From the NCBI GenBank assembly GCA_045541395.1, contig JAZQIZ010000026.1, positions 1 to 45,304 of the forward strand: a stretch of DNA of 45,304 bases, in the 5' to 3' direction. Positions 1-6,242 of the stretch are shown here, piece by piece (position 1 is the first letter of the stretch; the number at the start of each line of letters is the position of its first letter). This DNA comes from JAZRWQ01 sp045541395. GTDB taxonomy: Bacteria > Bacillota > Clostridia > Oscillospirales > UMGS1783. Made by a program: the position numbers and the translations under genes. Below the pieces are notes generated by a model that was not told the origin of the DNA, did no database searches, and saw nothing but the letters and a program-made list of their open reading frames with translations.

Positions 1-7
1 CATAAAT

Positions 8-177
8 CACGGCGAAGCCGTGTATATCATCAAAACGAAGTTTTGCATATCATCAATTCCGCAGGAATTGTATATCATCATTGCGAAAGCACAATACAGC
101 CTACGGCTGATGATATACACCTTCGGTGATGAGATACACGCGTGCCGCGTGATGATATACCATTGCTTTCGCAATGG
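8..177. repeat. Array of short hairpins with constant 9-10 nt spacers that invert at mid-array
   Basis: Eight short palindromes lie in about 170 bases: 8-22, 31-45, 54-70, 80-95 (imperfect), 97-109, 119-127, 137-151 and 160-177. Stems are mostly 5-7 bp (3 bp at 119-127), all differ in sequence, and loops are 3-4 nt. Left-half hairpins are separated by tatatcatc (one variant, catatcatc). Right-half hairpins are separated by its reverse complement, gatgatatac (one variant, gatgagatac). The loops switch too: gaa, gca and gaaa on the left, tac, ttc, tgc and tttc on the right. Left and right spacers are therefore complementary and could pair in nested fashion. The array probably continues past the left edge of the window. 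I do not recognise a named family and no ORF explains it. Confidence 0.85.
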
Positions 178-179
178 AT

Positions 180-212
180 AAAAAAATCGACAGGTCGAAA
201 CCTGTCGATTTT
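180..212 (-). terminator. Rho-independent terminator of tRNA-Leu
   Basis: A strong hairpin with stem aaaaatcgacagg/cctgtcgattttt and a tcgaaa-type loop starts directly after the encoded CCA end of the tRNA, read on the minus strand. It ends in a T run on that strand. It separates the tRNA from the hairpin array. Confidence 0.85.
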
Positions 213-294
213 TGGTGCGGGCGACAGGACTTGAACCTGCACGCCAAGGCAATGGCTCCTAAGACCATCGTGTCTGCCATTCCACCACGCCCGC
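213..294 (-). tRNA. tRNA-Leu (anticodon UAG)
   Basis: On the minus strand the acceptor arms gcgggcg (294-288) and cgcccgc (223-217) pair. They are followed by discriminator A and an encoded CCA (216-213). The anticodon stem atggt/gccat holds the loop cttagga, which gives anticodon TAG and reads CUA/CUN leucine codons. The extra arm (ttgccttggc region) is long, as expected for a class II tRNA, and the T-loop has gttcaagtc. Its own terminator follows. Confidence 0.93.
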
Positions 295-504
295 GATTGC
301 TATATTATTATATGCATAATTACGGATAATGTCAATAAATAAAAAAATTTTTTGCATCTGCGGGTGTCAGATAAAAAAACTCGGAAACTTGATAAAATCA
401 AGTATTGCAAAGGCGAAGCTTTGCTTTATAACTTCAACCCCACTTTCCGCGGCTGGTCCTATGATAGCTATAAAACCGTTTTCAACGCTCTTTATATATA
501 AAAC
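295..504. other. Intergenic stretch without a supported gene; two adjacent hairpins
   Basis: About 210 bases between the tRNA-Leu and the deacetylase terminator. I see no credible gene. Two neighbouring palindromes occur: acttgat/atcaagt at 387-403 (loop aaa) and gcaaag/ctttgc at 407-424 (loop gcgaag). An open frame on the minus strand at roughly 378-490 encodes about 38 hydrophobic residues, but it has no start codon or ribosome binding site. It could be a decayed gene end. Confidence 0.4.
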
Positions 505-532
505 AAAAAGGAAGTCAAAAGACTTCCTTTTT
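505..532. terminator. Terminator after the deacetylase gene
   Basis: The hairpin aaggaagtc/gacttcctt with loop aaaa has A runs on one side and T runs on the other, so it could work in both directions. On the minus strand it follows the stop codon of the deacetylase gene (531-533) directly. Confidence 0.85.
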
Positions 533-1235
533 ATTTATTAAGCAGTACTTCTTTGTTGGTACCGTAGAAGATATCCTCTTTATTTGCAATAAGGGCGCAA
601 AAATGCTCAAACTCCGCCCAGGTGTTACGGATATCAAATTCATAGGCATGAGCCCAGATATAGAATATTTGTTCCTTATCGGGCTTTAAGTTTATGAATT
701 TTTCGGCAAGCTCGAAAGCTTTTTCGGTTTCCTTATGGAAATAGACCGTAGGCTGAAATTCGATCAAATCGGTTTGCGGATCAAAATTAAAGGTTGAAGT
801 GGTAAGGCGGGCGTATTTTATTCCCGTATGCTCTTTTATAAGACGGCCGACTCTTTCTTCATATGCAGGAGTACCATTGGGGTATGCCATACCTACAACT
901 TCATAGCCTACCAACTTGGAGAGCATAATTCTGTCCTGCTCTACTTCCCTGATAATATCCTCATCGTTAAGCTTATTTAAAGACGGGTGTGTAAGGGTAT
1001 GCCCGGCTACCTCGTGGCCTTTATAAATATTTTCAACTTCATAGGCTTGCGGCTTTACGTGGGCTACGGTTACGCCTTCTCTTATAAGGCTGTCCGCCCT
1101 GCCTAAGTTGCCAAAATTTATATTGAAGGTACACTTCAGATCATATTTATTAAATATTTCAATAAGGCGTTGATCCTGAGTTACAGCATCATCGAAGCTG
1201 AATGTCACTGCCTTTAATTTATTGCCGGGGAACAT
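531..1235 (-). CDS. Polysaccharide deacetylase-like protein (NodB/CE4 fold), cytoplasmic
   Basis: 234 residues resembling the NodB-homology family, which removes N- or O-acetyl groups from sugars using a metal. Visible motifs: TFSFDDA (11-17, normally TFDDG), HTLTH (79-83, metal-binding His pair), AYPNG (117-121) and a late WAHAYEF (about 195-201) that fits the C-terminal catalytic His motif. There is no signal peptide or membrane segment, so it should act inside the cell, unlike peptidoglycan deacetylases. It is the last gene of an apparent proB-proA-deacetylase operon: its ATG follows the proA stop with no gap, and the ribosome binding site (caggtgag) lies inside proA. Substrate unknown. 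The fold assignment is good; the exact activity is inference. Confidence 0.85.
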   Translation of the reverse strand: MFPGNKLKAVTFSFDDAVTQDQRLIEIFNKYDLKCTFNINFGNLGRADSLIREGVTVAHVKPQAYEVENIYKGHEVAGHTLTHPSLNKLNDEDIIREVEQDRIMLSKLVGYEVVGMAYPNGTPAYEERVGRLIKEHTGIKYARLTTSTFNFDPQTDLIEFQPTVYFHKETEKAFELAEKFINLKPDKEQIFYIWAHAYEFDIRNTWAEFEHFCALIANKEDIFYGTNKEVLLNK

Positions 1236-2465
1236 TTATCTCACCTGCCCTGTACCGTAGACCTTGTATTTATAAGTTGTAAGCTCATTAAGCCCCATAG
1301 GGCCGCGGGCGTGGAGCTTTTGGGTGGAGATACCTATTTCGGCGCCCAGGCCGAATTCAAAGCCGTCGGTAAAGCGTGTGGAAGCGTTAACGTAAACGGC
1401 GGCGGCATCTACCTGATCCATAAAGCAGGCGGCGTTTTCATCACATTTTGTGATTATACATTCAGAGTGCTGAGTACCGTGCTCATTTATATGGGAAATG
1501 GCTTCACTCAGGCTATCCACGATTTTTACAGACATAATATAATCATTATACTCAGCATAAAAATCCTCTTCGGTTGCCAAAGTAATATGAGGAAGGATCT
1601 CAAGGGATTCCTTACAGCCTCTCAGCTGAACTCCCTCAAGGGCCTTAGCTATCTGCGGCAGAGCCTCTTTTGCAATATTTTTATGAATAAGCAGACTTTC
1701 CGCAGCATTGCAAACCGAAGGACGGGAGGTTTTTGCATTAAAAATAACCTTTTTTGCAAGTTCAATATCGGCGCTTTCATCCACATAAATATGGCAGTTG
1801 CCTGCGCCGGTTTCTATTACGGGCACCGAAGCGTTTTCGGTAACCGACTTAATAAGGCCTTTGCCGCCGCGGGGGATAAGAAGATCTATATATCCCTTTA
1901 AATTCATAAGCTCGTAAGCGGAGGCGCGGGTAGTATCGGTAATTAAATTTACGCAGTTTTCATCAAAGCCGTTTTCCTTAAGTACGCCGCGGATAAGCTT
2001 TGTAAGGCAAAGGTTTGAATTAAAGGCTTCTTTTCCGCCCCGTAAAATTACGGCATTGCCGCTTTTAATGCAGAGAAGTGCGGAATCCACCGTTACATTG
2101 GGACGGGCTTCGAAGATTATACCAATAACCCCAAATGGCACTGAAACCTTTTTAATTTCAAGGCCGTCCGCTCTTTTATATTCTGAAATAAGGCGGTTTA
2201 CGGGATCGGGCAGCTGGGCTACCTGCAGAGCAGACTGCGCCATAGAGTTTATAACCTTTTCGGAGATAGTAAGCCTATCAATAAGAGCTTCGGAAATACC
2301 TGCTTTTTTTGCAGCTTCAATATCCTTTTTATTTTCCTTATAAATTTCCTCTGCCTGTGATTTAAGAGACAAAGCAATATCTGTTAATATTTTATTTTTA
2401 GAGACCGTATCTGCACCGGCAAGGCCAAGAGAAGCCTTTCTTGCATTTGCTGCTAAAGTTTTCAT
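1236..2465 (-). CDS. proA: Glutamate-5-semialdehyde dehydrogenase (gamma-glutamyl phosphate reductase)
   Basis: 409 residues, the usual ProA length. It reduces gamma-glutamyl phosphate with NADPH to glutamate-5-semialdehyde, the second step of proline synthesis. Family signatures visible: FEARPNVTVDS near residue 118, LRGGKEA near 141, the catalytic cysteine in RPSVCNAAE (about 253), GFEFGLGAEIGIST and ARGPMGL near the C terminus. The ATG abuts the proB stop codon, so the two are translationally coupled. No proC lies in the window. Confidence 0.97.
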   Translation of the reverse strand: MKTLAANARKASLGLAGADTVSKNKILTDIALSLKSQAEEIYKENKKDIEAAKKAGISEALIDRLTISEKVINSMAQSALQVAQLPDPVNRLISEYKRADGLEIKKVSVPFGVIGIIFEARPNVTVDSALLCIKSGNAVILRGGKEAFNSNLCLTKLIRGVLKENGFDENCVNLITDTTRASAYELMNLKGYIDLLIPRGGKGLIKSVTENASVPVIETGAGNCHIYVDESADIELAKKVIFNAKTSRPSVCNAAESLLIHKNIAKEALPQIAKALEGVQLRGCKESLEILPHITLATEEDFYAEYNDYIMSVKIVDSLSEAISHINEHGTQHSECIITKCDENAACFMDQVDAAAVYVNASTRFTDGFEFGLGAEIGISTQKLHARGPMGLNELTTYKYKVYGTGQVR

Positions 2466-3242
2466 TTATTTTACCTCTGCTTTAAAAAGGGTACCAACCT
2501 TTTCACCTGCTAAAAAATCGTAAACTCTTTCGGGATGAGCGCCGTTTGTAAGCAGCATGTTGATGCCTTTTTTATTTACCATTTCTGCCGCATTGAGCTT
2601 GGTTACCATACCGCCTGTGCCAAGGCTGGTAGCGGAGCCGGTTGCCATTTTGCGAATATCGGCAGTTACACCTTCAACCTCTTCTATAAGCTTTGCATTG
2701 CCTAAATGGGGATCGTGATCATAAAGACCGTCAATATCCGATAAGAGCACCAGAAGGTCAGCCTTTGTTAAGATGGCAACAATAGCCGAAAGGGTATCGT
2801 TGTCACCTATGCTGATTTCTTCAGTAGAAATAGTATCATTCTCATTTACAATGGGAATAACGTCGAAGCCCAGAAGCCTGTCGAAGGTATTGCGGGCGTT
2901 TATACTGCCAAGGTCGGTTGACAGAATATCACCGGAAAGAAGGATCTGAGCAACTCTGTAATCATACTCAGAAAAGAACTTTTCGTAAATATTCATAAGC
3001 CTGCACTGGCCCACTGCGGCGGCCGCCTGCTTGCCGGGAATATCCTTAGGCTTAGAGGAAAGATGCAAAGCAGAAACACCTGCGGCTATGGCGCCGGAGG
3101 AAACCAGAATTACCTCTATACCCTTATTGCGGATATCGGTAACGACCCTTACAAGGTGTTCTATATGCATAAGATCAAATTTACCGTTTTCGTGAGTAAG
3201 TGAGGAGGTACCAACTTTTATTACTATTCTTCTTACATTCAT
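2466..3242 (-). CDS. proB: Glutamate 5-kinase, short form without PUA domain
   Basis: Phosphorylates glutamate with ATP, the first and usually proline-inhibited step of proline synthesis. The amino-acid kinase fold is complete: VIKVGTSSL at the N terminus, VSSGAIAAG, NENDTIS, the DNDTLSA region, and GTGGMVTKLNAAEM near the C terminus. It stops at about 258 residues, so the C-terminal PUA domain of E. coli and B. subtilis ProB (about 365 residues) is absent. An in-frame GTG lies three codons upstream at 3251. I prefer the ATG at 3242 because the ggtg ribosome-binding-like sequence then sits at proper spacing. First gene of the proB-proA-deacetylase operon. Confidence 0.95.
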   Translation of the reverse strand: MNVRRIVIKVGTSSLTHENGKFDLMHIEHLVRVVTDIRNKGIEVILVSSGAIAAGVSALHLSSKPKDIPGKQAAAAVGQCRLMNIYEKFFSEYDYRVAQILLSGDILSTDLGSINARNTFDRLLGFDVIPIVNENDTISTEEISIGDNDTLSAIVAILTKADLLVLLSDIDGLYDHDPHLGNAKLIEEVEGVTADIRKMATGSATSLGTGGMVTKLNAAEMVNKKGINMLLTNGAHPERVYDFLAGEKVGTLFKAEVK

Positions 3243-3272
3243 TTTTATCACCGTAAAAGTTTAATATATTAT

Positions 3273-3301
3273 ATAATATAATTATTTTTGCAGTAAGTCA
3301 A
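3273..3301 (-). promoter_or_regulatory. Vegetative promoter for proBA
   Basis: On the minus strand, -35 TTGACT (3301-3296) and -10 TATTAT (3278-3273) are separated by 17 bp. They sit about 30 bases upstream of proB in an AT-rich region. This matches the sigma-A consensus well. Confidence 0.65.
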
Positions 3302-3311
3302 TAAAAAAGAC

Positions 3312-3340
3312 TTTACTCAAAGATTAAAATGTAATATAAT
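3312..3340 (+). promoter_or_regulatory. Vegetative promoter for the zapA-maf-minD cluster
   Basis: -35 TTTACT (3312-3317) and -10 TATAAT (3335-3340) with 17 bp spacing, 36 bases upstream of the zapA-like start. It lies back to back with the proBA promoter. Confidence 0.65.
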
Positions 3341-3376
3341 TAGTATGTATATTTATGTTTATCTGGAGGTACATAT

Positions 3377-3994
3377 ATGGCTTTACTCAAAAACGTTTCA
3401 TTTACTGTTGCAGGTACTGAGTTTATGATCCAAACCGAAGAAGAGCCCGATTATATAAGATCCCTGGCGGCAGACGTTGACGGCAGAATCTCTGTATATT
3501 TACGTATGGGCTCTAAAGTAAGCCTTTCTATGTCCTCTATTCTGACCGCTATGGAGTATTGCGATGAATACACCAAGCTGAAGGCTGACATGGAAAATCT
3601 GCGAGGGCAGATTCGCTCATATATTGACGAAGCGCAGGCCTCACAACAGGAAAGCGAGGCTTTACGCTTACAGCTTCAGCAGGCTGACACCTCCGAGAAG
3701 GTCAAGAATCTTGAAGAAGAGAATTATCAATTAAGACAGCAGATAGGCAAGCTTGTTGAACAGATAAGCAAGGATGACAGTTACCTTTCTCCCTCTTCAG
3801 AAAGCGCACTGCAAAGCGAAAACCGCCGTCTTTGCGAGGAGCTTGAAAAGGCCAACGCTTATATTGAAGAGGCTTCCCGTTTCCTTAACGAAAGAGAAGA
3901 GCTCAGCAGAAAGTTAGAGCTTTCCCAGAACGAGCTTGAGAGAGTAAAGGCCGAGCTTGAAGAGCTTGAAAAAGAAATTATTGAAAATTACTAA
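3377..3994 (+). CDS. zapA: ZapA-like cell division protein with long coiled-coil extension
   Basis: 205 residues. The first ~80 residues match the ZapA fold: a beta-hairpin head with VSFTVAGTEFMIQTEEEPDYIRS, then a helix containing MEYCDEY. ZapA binds FtsZ and bundles its filaments at the division site. Residues from about 75 to the end are heptad-rich, charged coiled coil (Glu, Gln, Lys, Leu), so the protein is roughly twice the usual ZapA length of 85-110 residues. The ribosome binding site ctggaggt precedes the ATG. It opens a co-directional cluster with DUF4321, maf, minD-like and mgsA, which supports a cell-division context. The family call is good; the function of the extension is unknown. 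Confidence 0.88.
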   Translation: MALLKNVSFTVAGTEFMIQTEEEPDYIRSLAADVDGRISVYLRMGSKVSLSMSSILTAMEYCDEYTKLKADMENLRGQIRSYIDEAQASQQESEALRLQLQQADTSEKVKNLEEENYQLRQQIGKLVEQISKDDSYLSPSSESALQSENRRLCEELEKANAYIEEASRFLNEREELSRKLELSQNELERVKAELEELEKEIIENY

Positions 3995-3997
3995 ACG

Positions 3998-4279
3998 GTG
4001 AAGAAAATGAGAAACGCAAAAAACACAATAATGTTTTTTATATTTTTACTCAGCGCGGTAGTTGTAGGCAGCCTTGTTGCCTACCTTGTGGAGGACGTAC
4101 CCTTTCTTTCCTGGCTTGCTTACGGCCAGAGTTTTGGCGTAGGCGTTACCTCACCTATGACGGTTGACCTTGGGGTGCTTACCCTTACCTTCGGTGCAGG
4201 CATTAACTTAAATATTTCGGTAATTATATTTATTGCTATTTCCATGGCCATTTACGGCAGCATTTACGGCAGAAGATGA
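3998..4279 (+). CDS. DUF4321 small membrane protein
   Basis: About 90 residues with two hydrophobic segments, one near residues 10-32 and one near 72-90. A conserved-looking middle with FLSWLAYGQSFG and a final YGSIYGRR resemble the DUF4321 family found beside maf in Clostridia. Function unknown. Two starts are possible: GTG at 3998, three bases after the zapA stop, or ATG at 4007. Neither has a strong ribosome binding site, and ATG 4007 is equally likely. The end overlaps maf by 4 bp. Confidence 0.8.
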   Translation: MKKMRNAKNTIMFFIFLLSAVVVGSLVAYLVEDVPFLSWLAYGQSFGVGVTSPMTVDLGVLTLTFGAGINLNISVIIFIAISMAIYGSIYGRR

Positions 4280-4842
4280 AAAAGCTGATACTTGCTTCGG
4301 CCTCACCCAGAAGAAGAGAGCTTCTTTTGGAGCAAGGCTTTGAGTTTGAAATAATTTGCGCTGAGATCGACGAACGTAAGATCGAAGAGCAATATACTGC
4401 CCCTGAGGAGGCGGTCAAGGCGCTGGCCTTAGCCAAGGCGCAGACGGTTTTTAAGGAAAACCCTAAGGCTGTGGTTTTAGGAGCGGACACGGTAGTTGTT
4501 TTTAAGGGCAAGACTTTAGGAAAGCCCGAAAACAAAGAGGACGCATACGGTATGCTTAAGGGCCTTTCCGGTAACACTCATGAGGTTATAACGGGAGTTG
4601 CTTTGGTTTCAGATAAAGCAACAAAGGTTTTTGCCGATATGACCGAGGTGCATTTTAAAAAGCTTTCCGAAGAGCAAATACTTTCTTATATTGCCGGCGG
4701 CTCTCCTTTTGATAAAGCAGGAAGTTACGGCATACAGGACAGCGGCTTTGTTTTGAAGATAGAAGGAGCTTACGATAACGTTGTAGGGTTGCCGGCAGAG
4801 AGGATGGCCCCCATACTTAAGAGTATGCTTCAGGATGAATAA
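4276..4842 (+). CDS. maf: Maf family nucleotide pyrophosphatase
   Basis: 188 residues. Maf proteins hydrolyse non-canonical or pyrimidine nucleoside triphosphates (dTTP/UTP type) to monophosphates, and the gene is often beside division genes. Motifs: ASASPRRRELL at residues 7-17 (phosphate-binding loop), LGADTVVV near 75, and FDKAGSYGIQD near 155. The start overlaps the DUF4321 gene by 4 bp, showing coupling. Full length for the family. Confidence 0.95.
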   Translation: MKKLILASASPRRRELLLEQGFEFEIICAEIDERKIEEQYTAPEEAVKALALAKAQTVFKENPKAVVLGADTVVVFKGKTLGKPENKEDAYGMLKGLSGNTHEVITGVALVSDKATKVFADMTEVHFKKLSEEQILSYIAGGSPFDKAGSYGIQDSGFVLKIEGAYDNVVGLPAERMAPILKSMLQDE

Positions 4843-4858
4843 TTAGGCAGGTGAAAAA

Positions 4859-5587
4859 ATGACACAGATAATAGCCATAGTTTCCGGCAAGGGCGGAGTT
4901 GGTAAATCTACTCTGGCGGCAGGCCTTGCGGCATCTTTAAGCCAGATGGGTAAGCGGGTACTTGCGGTAGACTGTGATGCGGGCATGAGAAACCTTGACC
5001 TGCTGTTGGGCCTTGAGGGCATGGGTGTATACAATATGAACGACGTGCTTTCCGGAAAAGAATTAGCTGAGGCAATAACCACCCATAACCGTTATAAAAA
5101 TCTTGATTTTTTACCTGCGTCAGCTCAGTTTGACGATCCTTTGATCACCGGCGCCAATTTACTTTCTATGCTGAAGCAGGCTACCGACTATGATTTTGTT
5201 ATACTTGACTGCGGCGCAGGGATAGGCCGCATACATAAAGAAATAAGCGAGATATGTACCACCCTGATCATTGTGGCTACTCCGGAGTTTACCTCCGTCA
5301 GGGATGCCGACAGAACGGCGCAGGTATTAAACGCCAATAAAATGCGTCTTGTTATTAACAAGGTGGATCCGATACTTATTAAAAGCGGAAAGTTTTCAAA
5401 TATTGATGAGATAATCGACGCCACTTCCGTACAGCTTCTTGGCATTATACCTGAAGATTTTAATATAAGGGTACTTAACAATGAGGGAAAGCCGGTTTGC
5501 GATGATAACACTAAGGGCGGCAGGGCCATAGTTAATATTGCCCACAGGCTTTGCTCTGAGCGCAGGCCTCTTTATAAATTCTGGTAA
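4859..5587 (+). CDS. minD: MinD/FlhG-type P-loop ATPase (septum-site protein MinD-like)
   Basis: 242 residues with the deviant Walker A motif SGKGGVGKST (9-18, including the signature Lys), DCDAGMRNLD near 41, a LDCGAGIG switch near 119 and NKVDP near 169. MinD is a membrane-associated ATPase that positions the division septum. The protein is about 20-25 residues shorter than typical MinD. It ends in SERRPLYKFW rather than the usual lysine/phenylalanine-rich amphipathic membrane helix. The window holds no minC, minE or divIVA. Location next to zapA and maf favours MinD over flagellar FlhG, but assignment within the family is inference. Ribosome binding site: ggcaggtg. Confidence 0.85.
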   Translation: MTQIIAIVSGKGGVGKSTLAAGLAASLSQMGKRVLAVDCDAGMRNLDLLLGLEGMGVYNMNDVLSGKELAEAITTHNRYKNLDFLPASAQFDDPLITGANLLSMLKQATDYDFVILDCGAGIGRIHKEISEICTTLIIVATPEFTSVRDADRTAQVLNANKMRLVINKVDPILIKSGKFSNIDEIIDATSVQLLGIIPEDFNIRVLNNEGKPVCDDNTKGGRAIVNIAHRLCSERRPLYKFW

Positions 5588-5598
5588 GGCGGTGAAAT

Positions 5599-5964
5599 AT
5601 GAATATTGCGATAATAGCTCACGACAAGAAAAAAGAGCAGCTTTCAAGCTTTTGCACAAAATATGCGGGGGTTTTATCGGGTCACAGCGTTTTTGCCACA
5701 GGCACTACCGGTAAAATACTGCAGGATATAGGGCTTAACGTTCACTGCTTTATGTCGGGCAGGCAGGGCGGTGACGATCAAATAGCCGCAAGAATTGCTT
5801 ACGATGAGATAGATCTTCTTATTTTCTTGAGAGACGGCTTTGCTGTTGACCGCTCTGAGGATTTTGATTCTAAAAATAACCTTATGCGTCTTTGTGACAT
5901 TCACAACGTTATGTATGCTACAAACGTTAAAACTGCTGAGGTTATAATGGAAACCTTAAAATAA
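5599..5964 (+). CDS. mgsA: Methylglyoxal synthase
   Basis: 121 residues. It converts dihydroxyacetone phosphate to methylglyoxal and phosphate, a glycolytic bypass. The N terminus IAIIAHDKKK, the phosphate-binding ATGTTGK, SGRQGGDDQIA (catalytic Asp of the GGD motif), IDLLIFLRD and ATNVKTAEVI match the family in order. The length is slightly below that of E. coli MgsA (152). It follows minD by 11 bases with ribosome binding site ggcggtg and is the last gene of the cluster before the T-box leader. Confidence 0.93.
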   Translation: MNIAIIAHDKKKEQLSSFCTKYAGVLSGHSVFATGTTGKILQDIGLNVHCFMSGRQGGDDQIAARIAYDEIDLLIFLRDGFAVDRSEDFDSKNNLMRLCDIHNVMYATNVKTAEVIMETLK

Positions 5965-5984
5965 CGTTAAAATTTAATATTTGT

Positions 5985-6220
5985 TTTCGCAGGAAGGCGT
6001 GTAAATGCGCACCTTGCTCATTACAAACTACAGAGAAGAGGTTTTTAGCTGAGAGCCTCTGTTTATAATAACAAGAGTTTGACAGCCTGCACAAAAAGAA
6101 AACAGGGAGCGCTTTCTCCCTAAAAACAAGCTTGAGAGGCAAGAAACTGCCTGAAGAAGGGTGGCACCACGAGGAAATTTTTCCGCGTCCCTTTACATTT
6201 TGTAAGGGATGCGTTTTTTA
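5985..6220 (+). promoter_or_regulatory. T-box riboswitch leader of hisS-aspS; apparent Asp (GAC) specifier
   Basis: The leader carries the conserved T-box sequence agggtggcaccacgag (6158-6173) and then a terminator. Stem I can be drawn with base gcagg (5989-5993)/cctgc (6086-6090), an upper stem with cttg/caag and aaac/gttt, and the apical loop GCTGAGAGC preceded by AGAGAAG, as in known T-boxes. The 3' strand of the specifier loop reads agtttGACAG. GAC (Asp) followed by a purine is the only triplet there that fits either gene downstream; no His codon is present. Uncharged tRNA binding should favour the antiterminator and raise hisS-aspS expression. The T-box call is firm; the specifier is an inference. 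Confidence 0.93.
6184..6219 (+). terminator. Intrinsic terminator of the hisS T-box
   Basis: The stem tccctttac/gtaaggga, extended by cgc/gcg, is followed by tttttt. It is the OFF state of the leader and lies 24 bases before the hisS start. Confidence 0.88.
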
Positions 6221-6242
6221 TTTACAGGAAAGGAATATTATT

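Noticed and set aside
8..177. The repeat array as a CRISPR array
   Set aside because: The constant part is only 9-10 nt, it inverts mid-array, and every 'spacer' is itself a palindrome; there are no cas genes.
1..252. Open frame of about 80 codons on the minus strand across the tRNA and the hairpin array
   Set aside because: It runs through the tRNA-Leu, its terminator and the palindromic array; codon use and sequence do not look like a protein.
329..541. Plus-strand frame of 70 codons
   Set aside because: No ribosome binding site, overlaps a terminator, and no recognisable features.
6132..6242. N-terminal extension of hisS
   Set aside because: The extra codons fall in the T-box antiterminator and terminator; ATG 6243 has a proper ribosome binding site and begins the normal HisRS N terminus.
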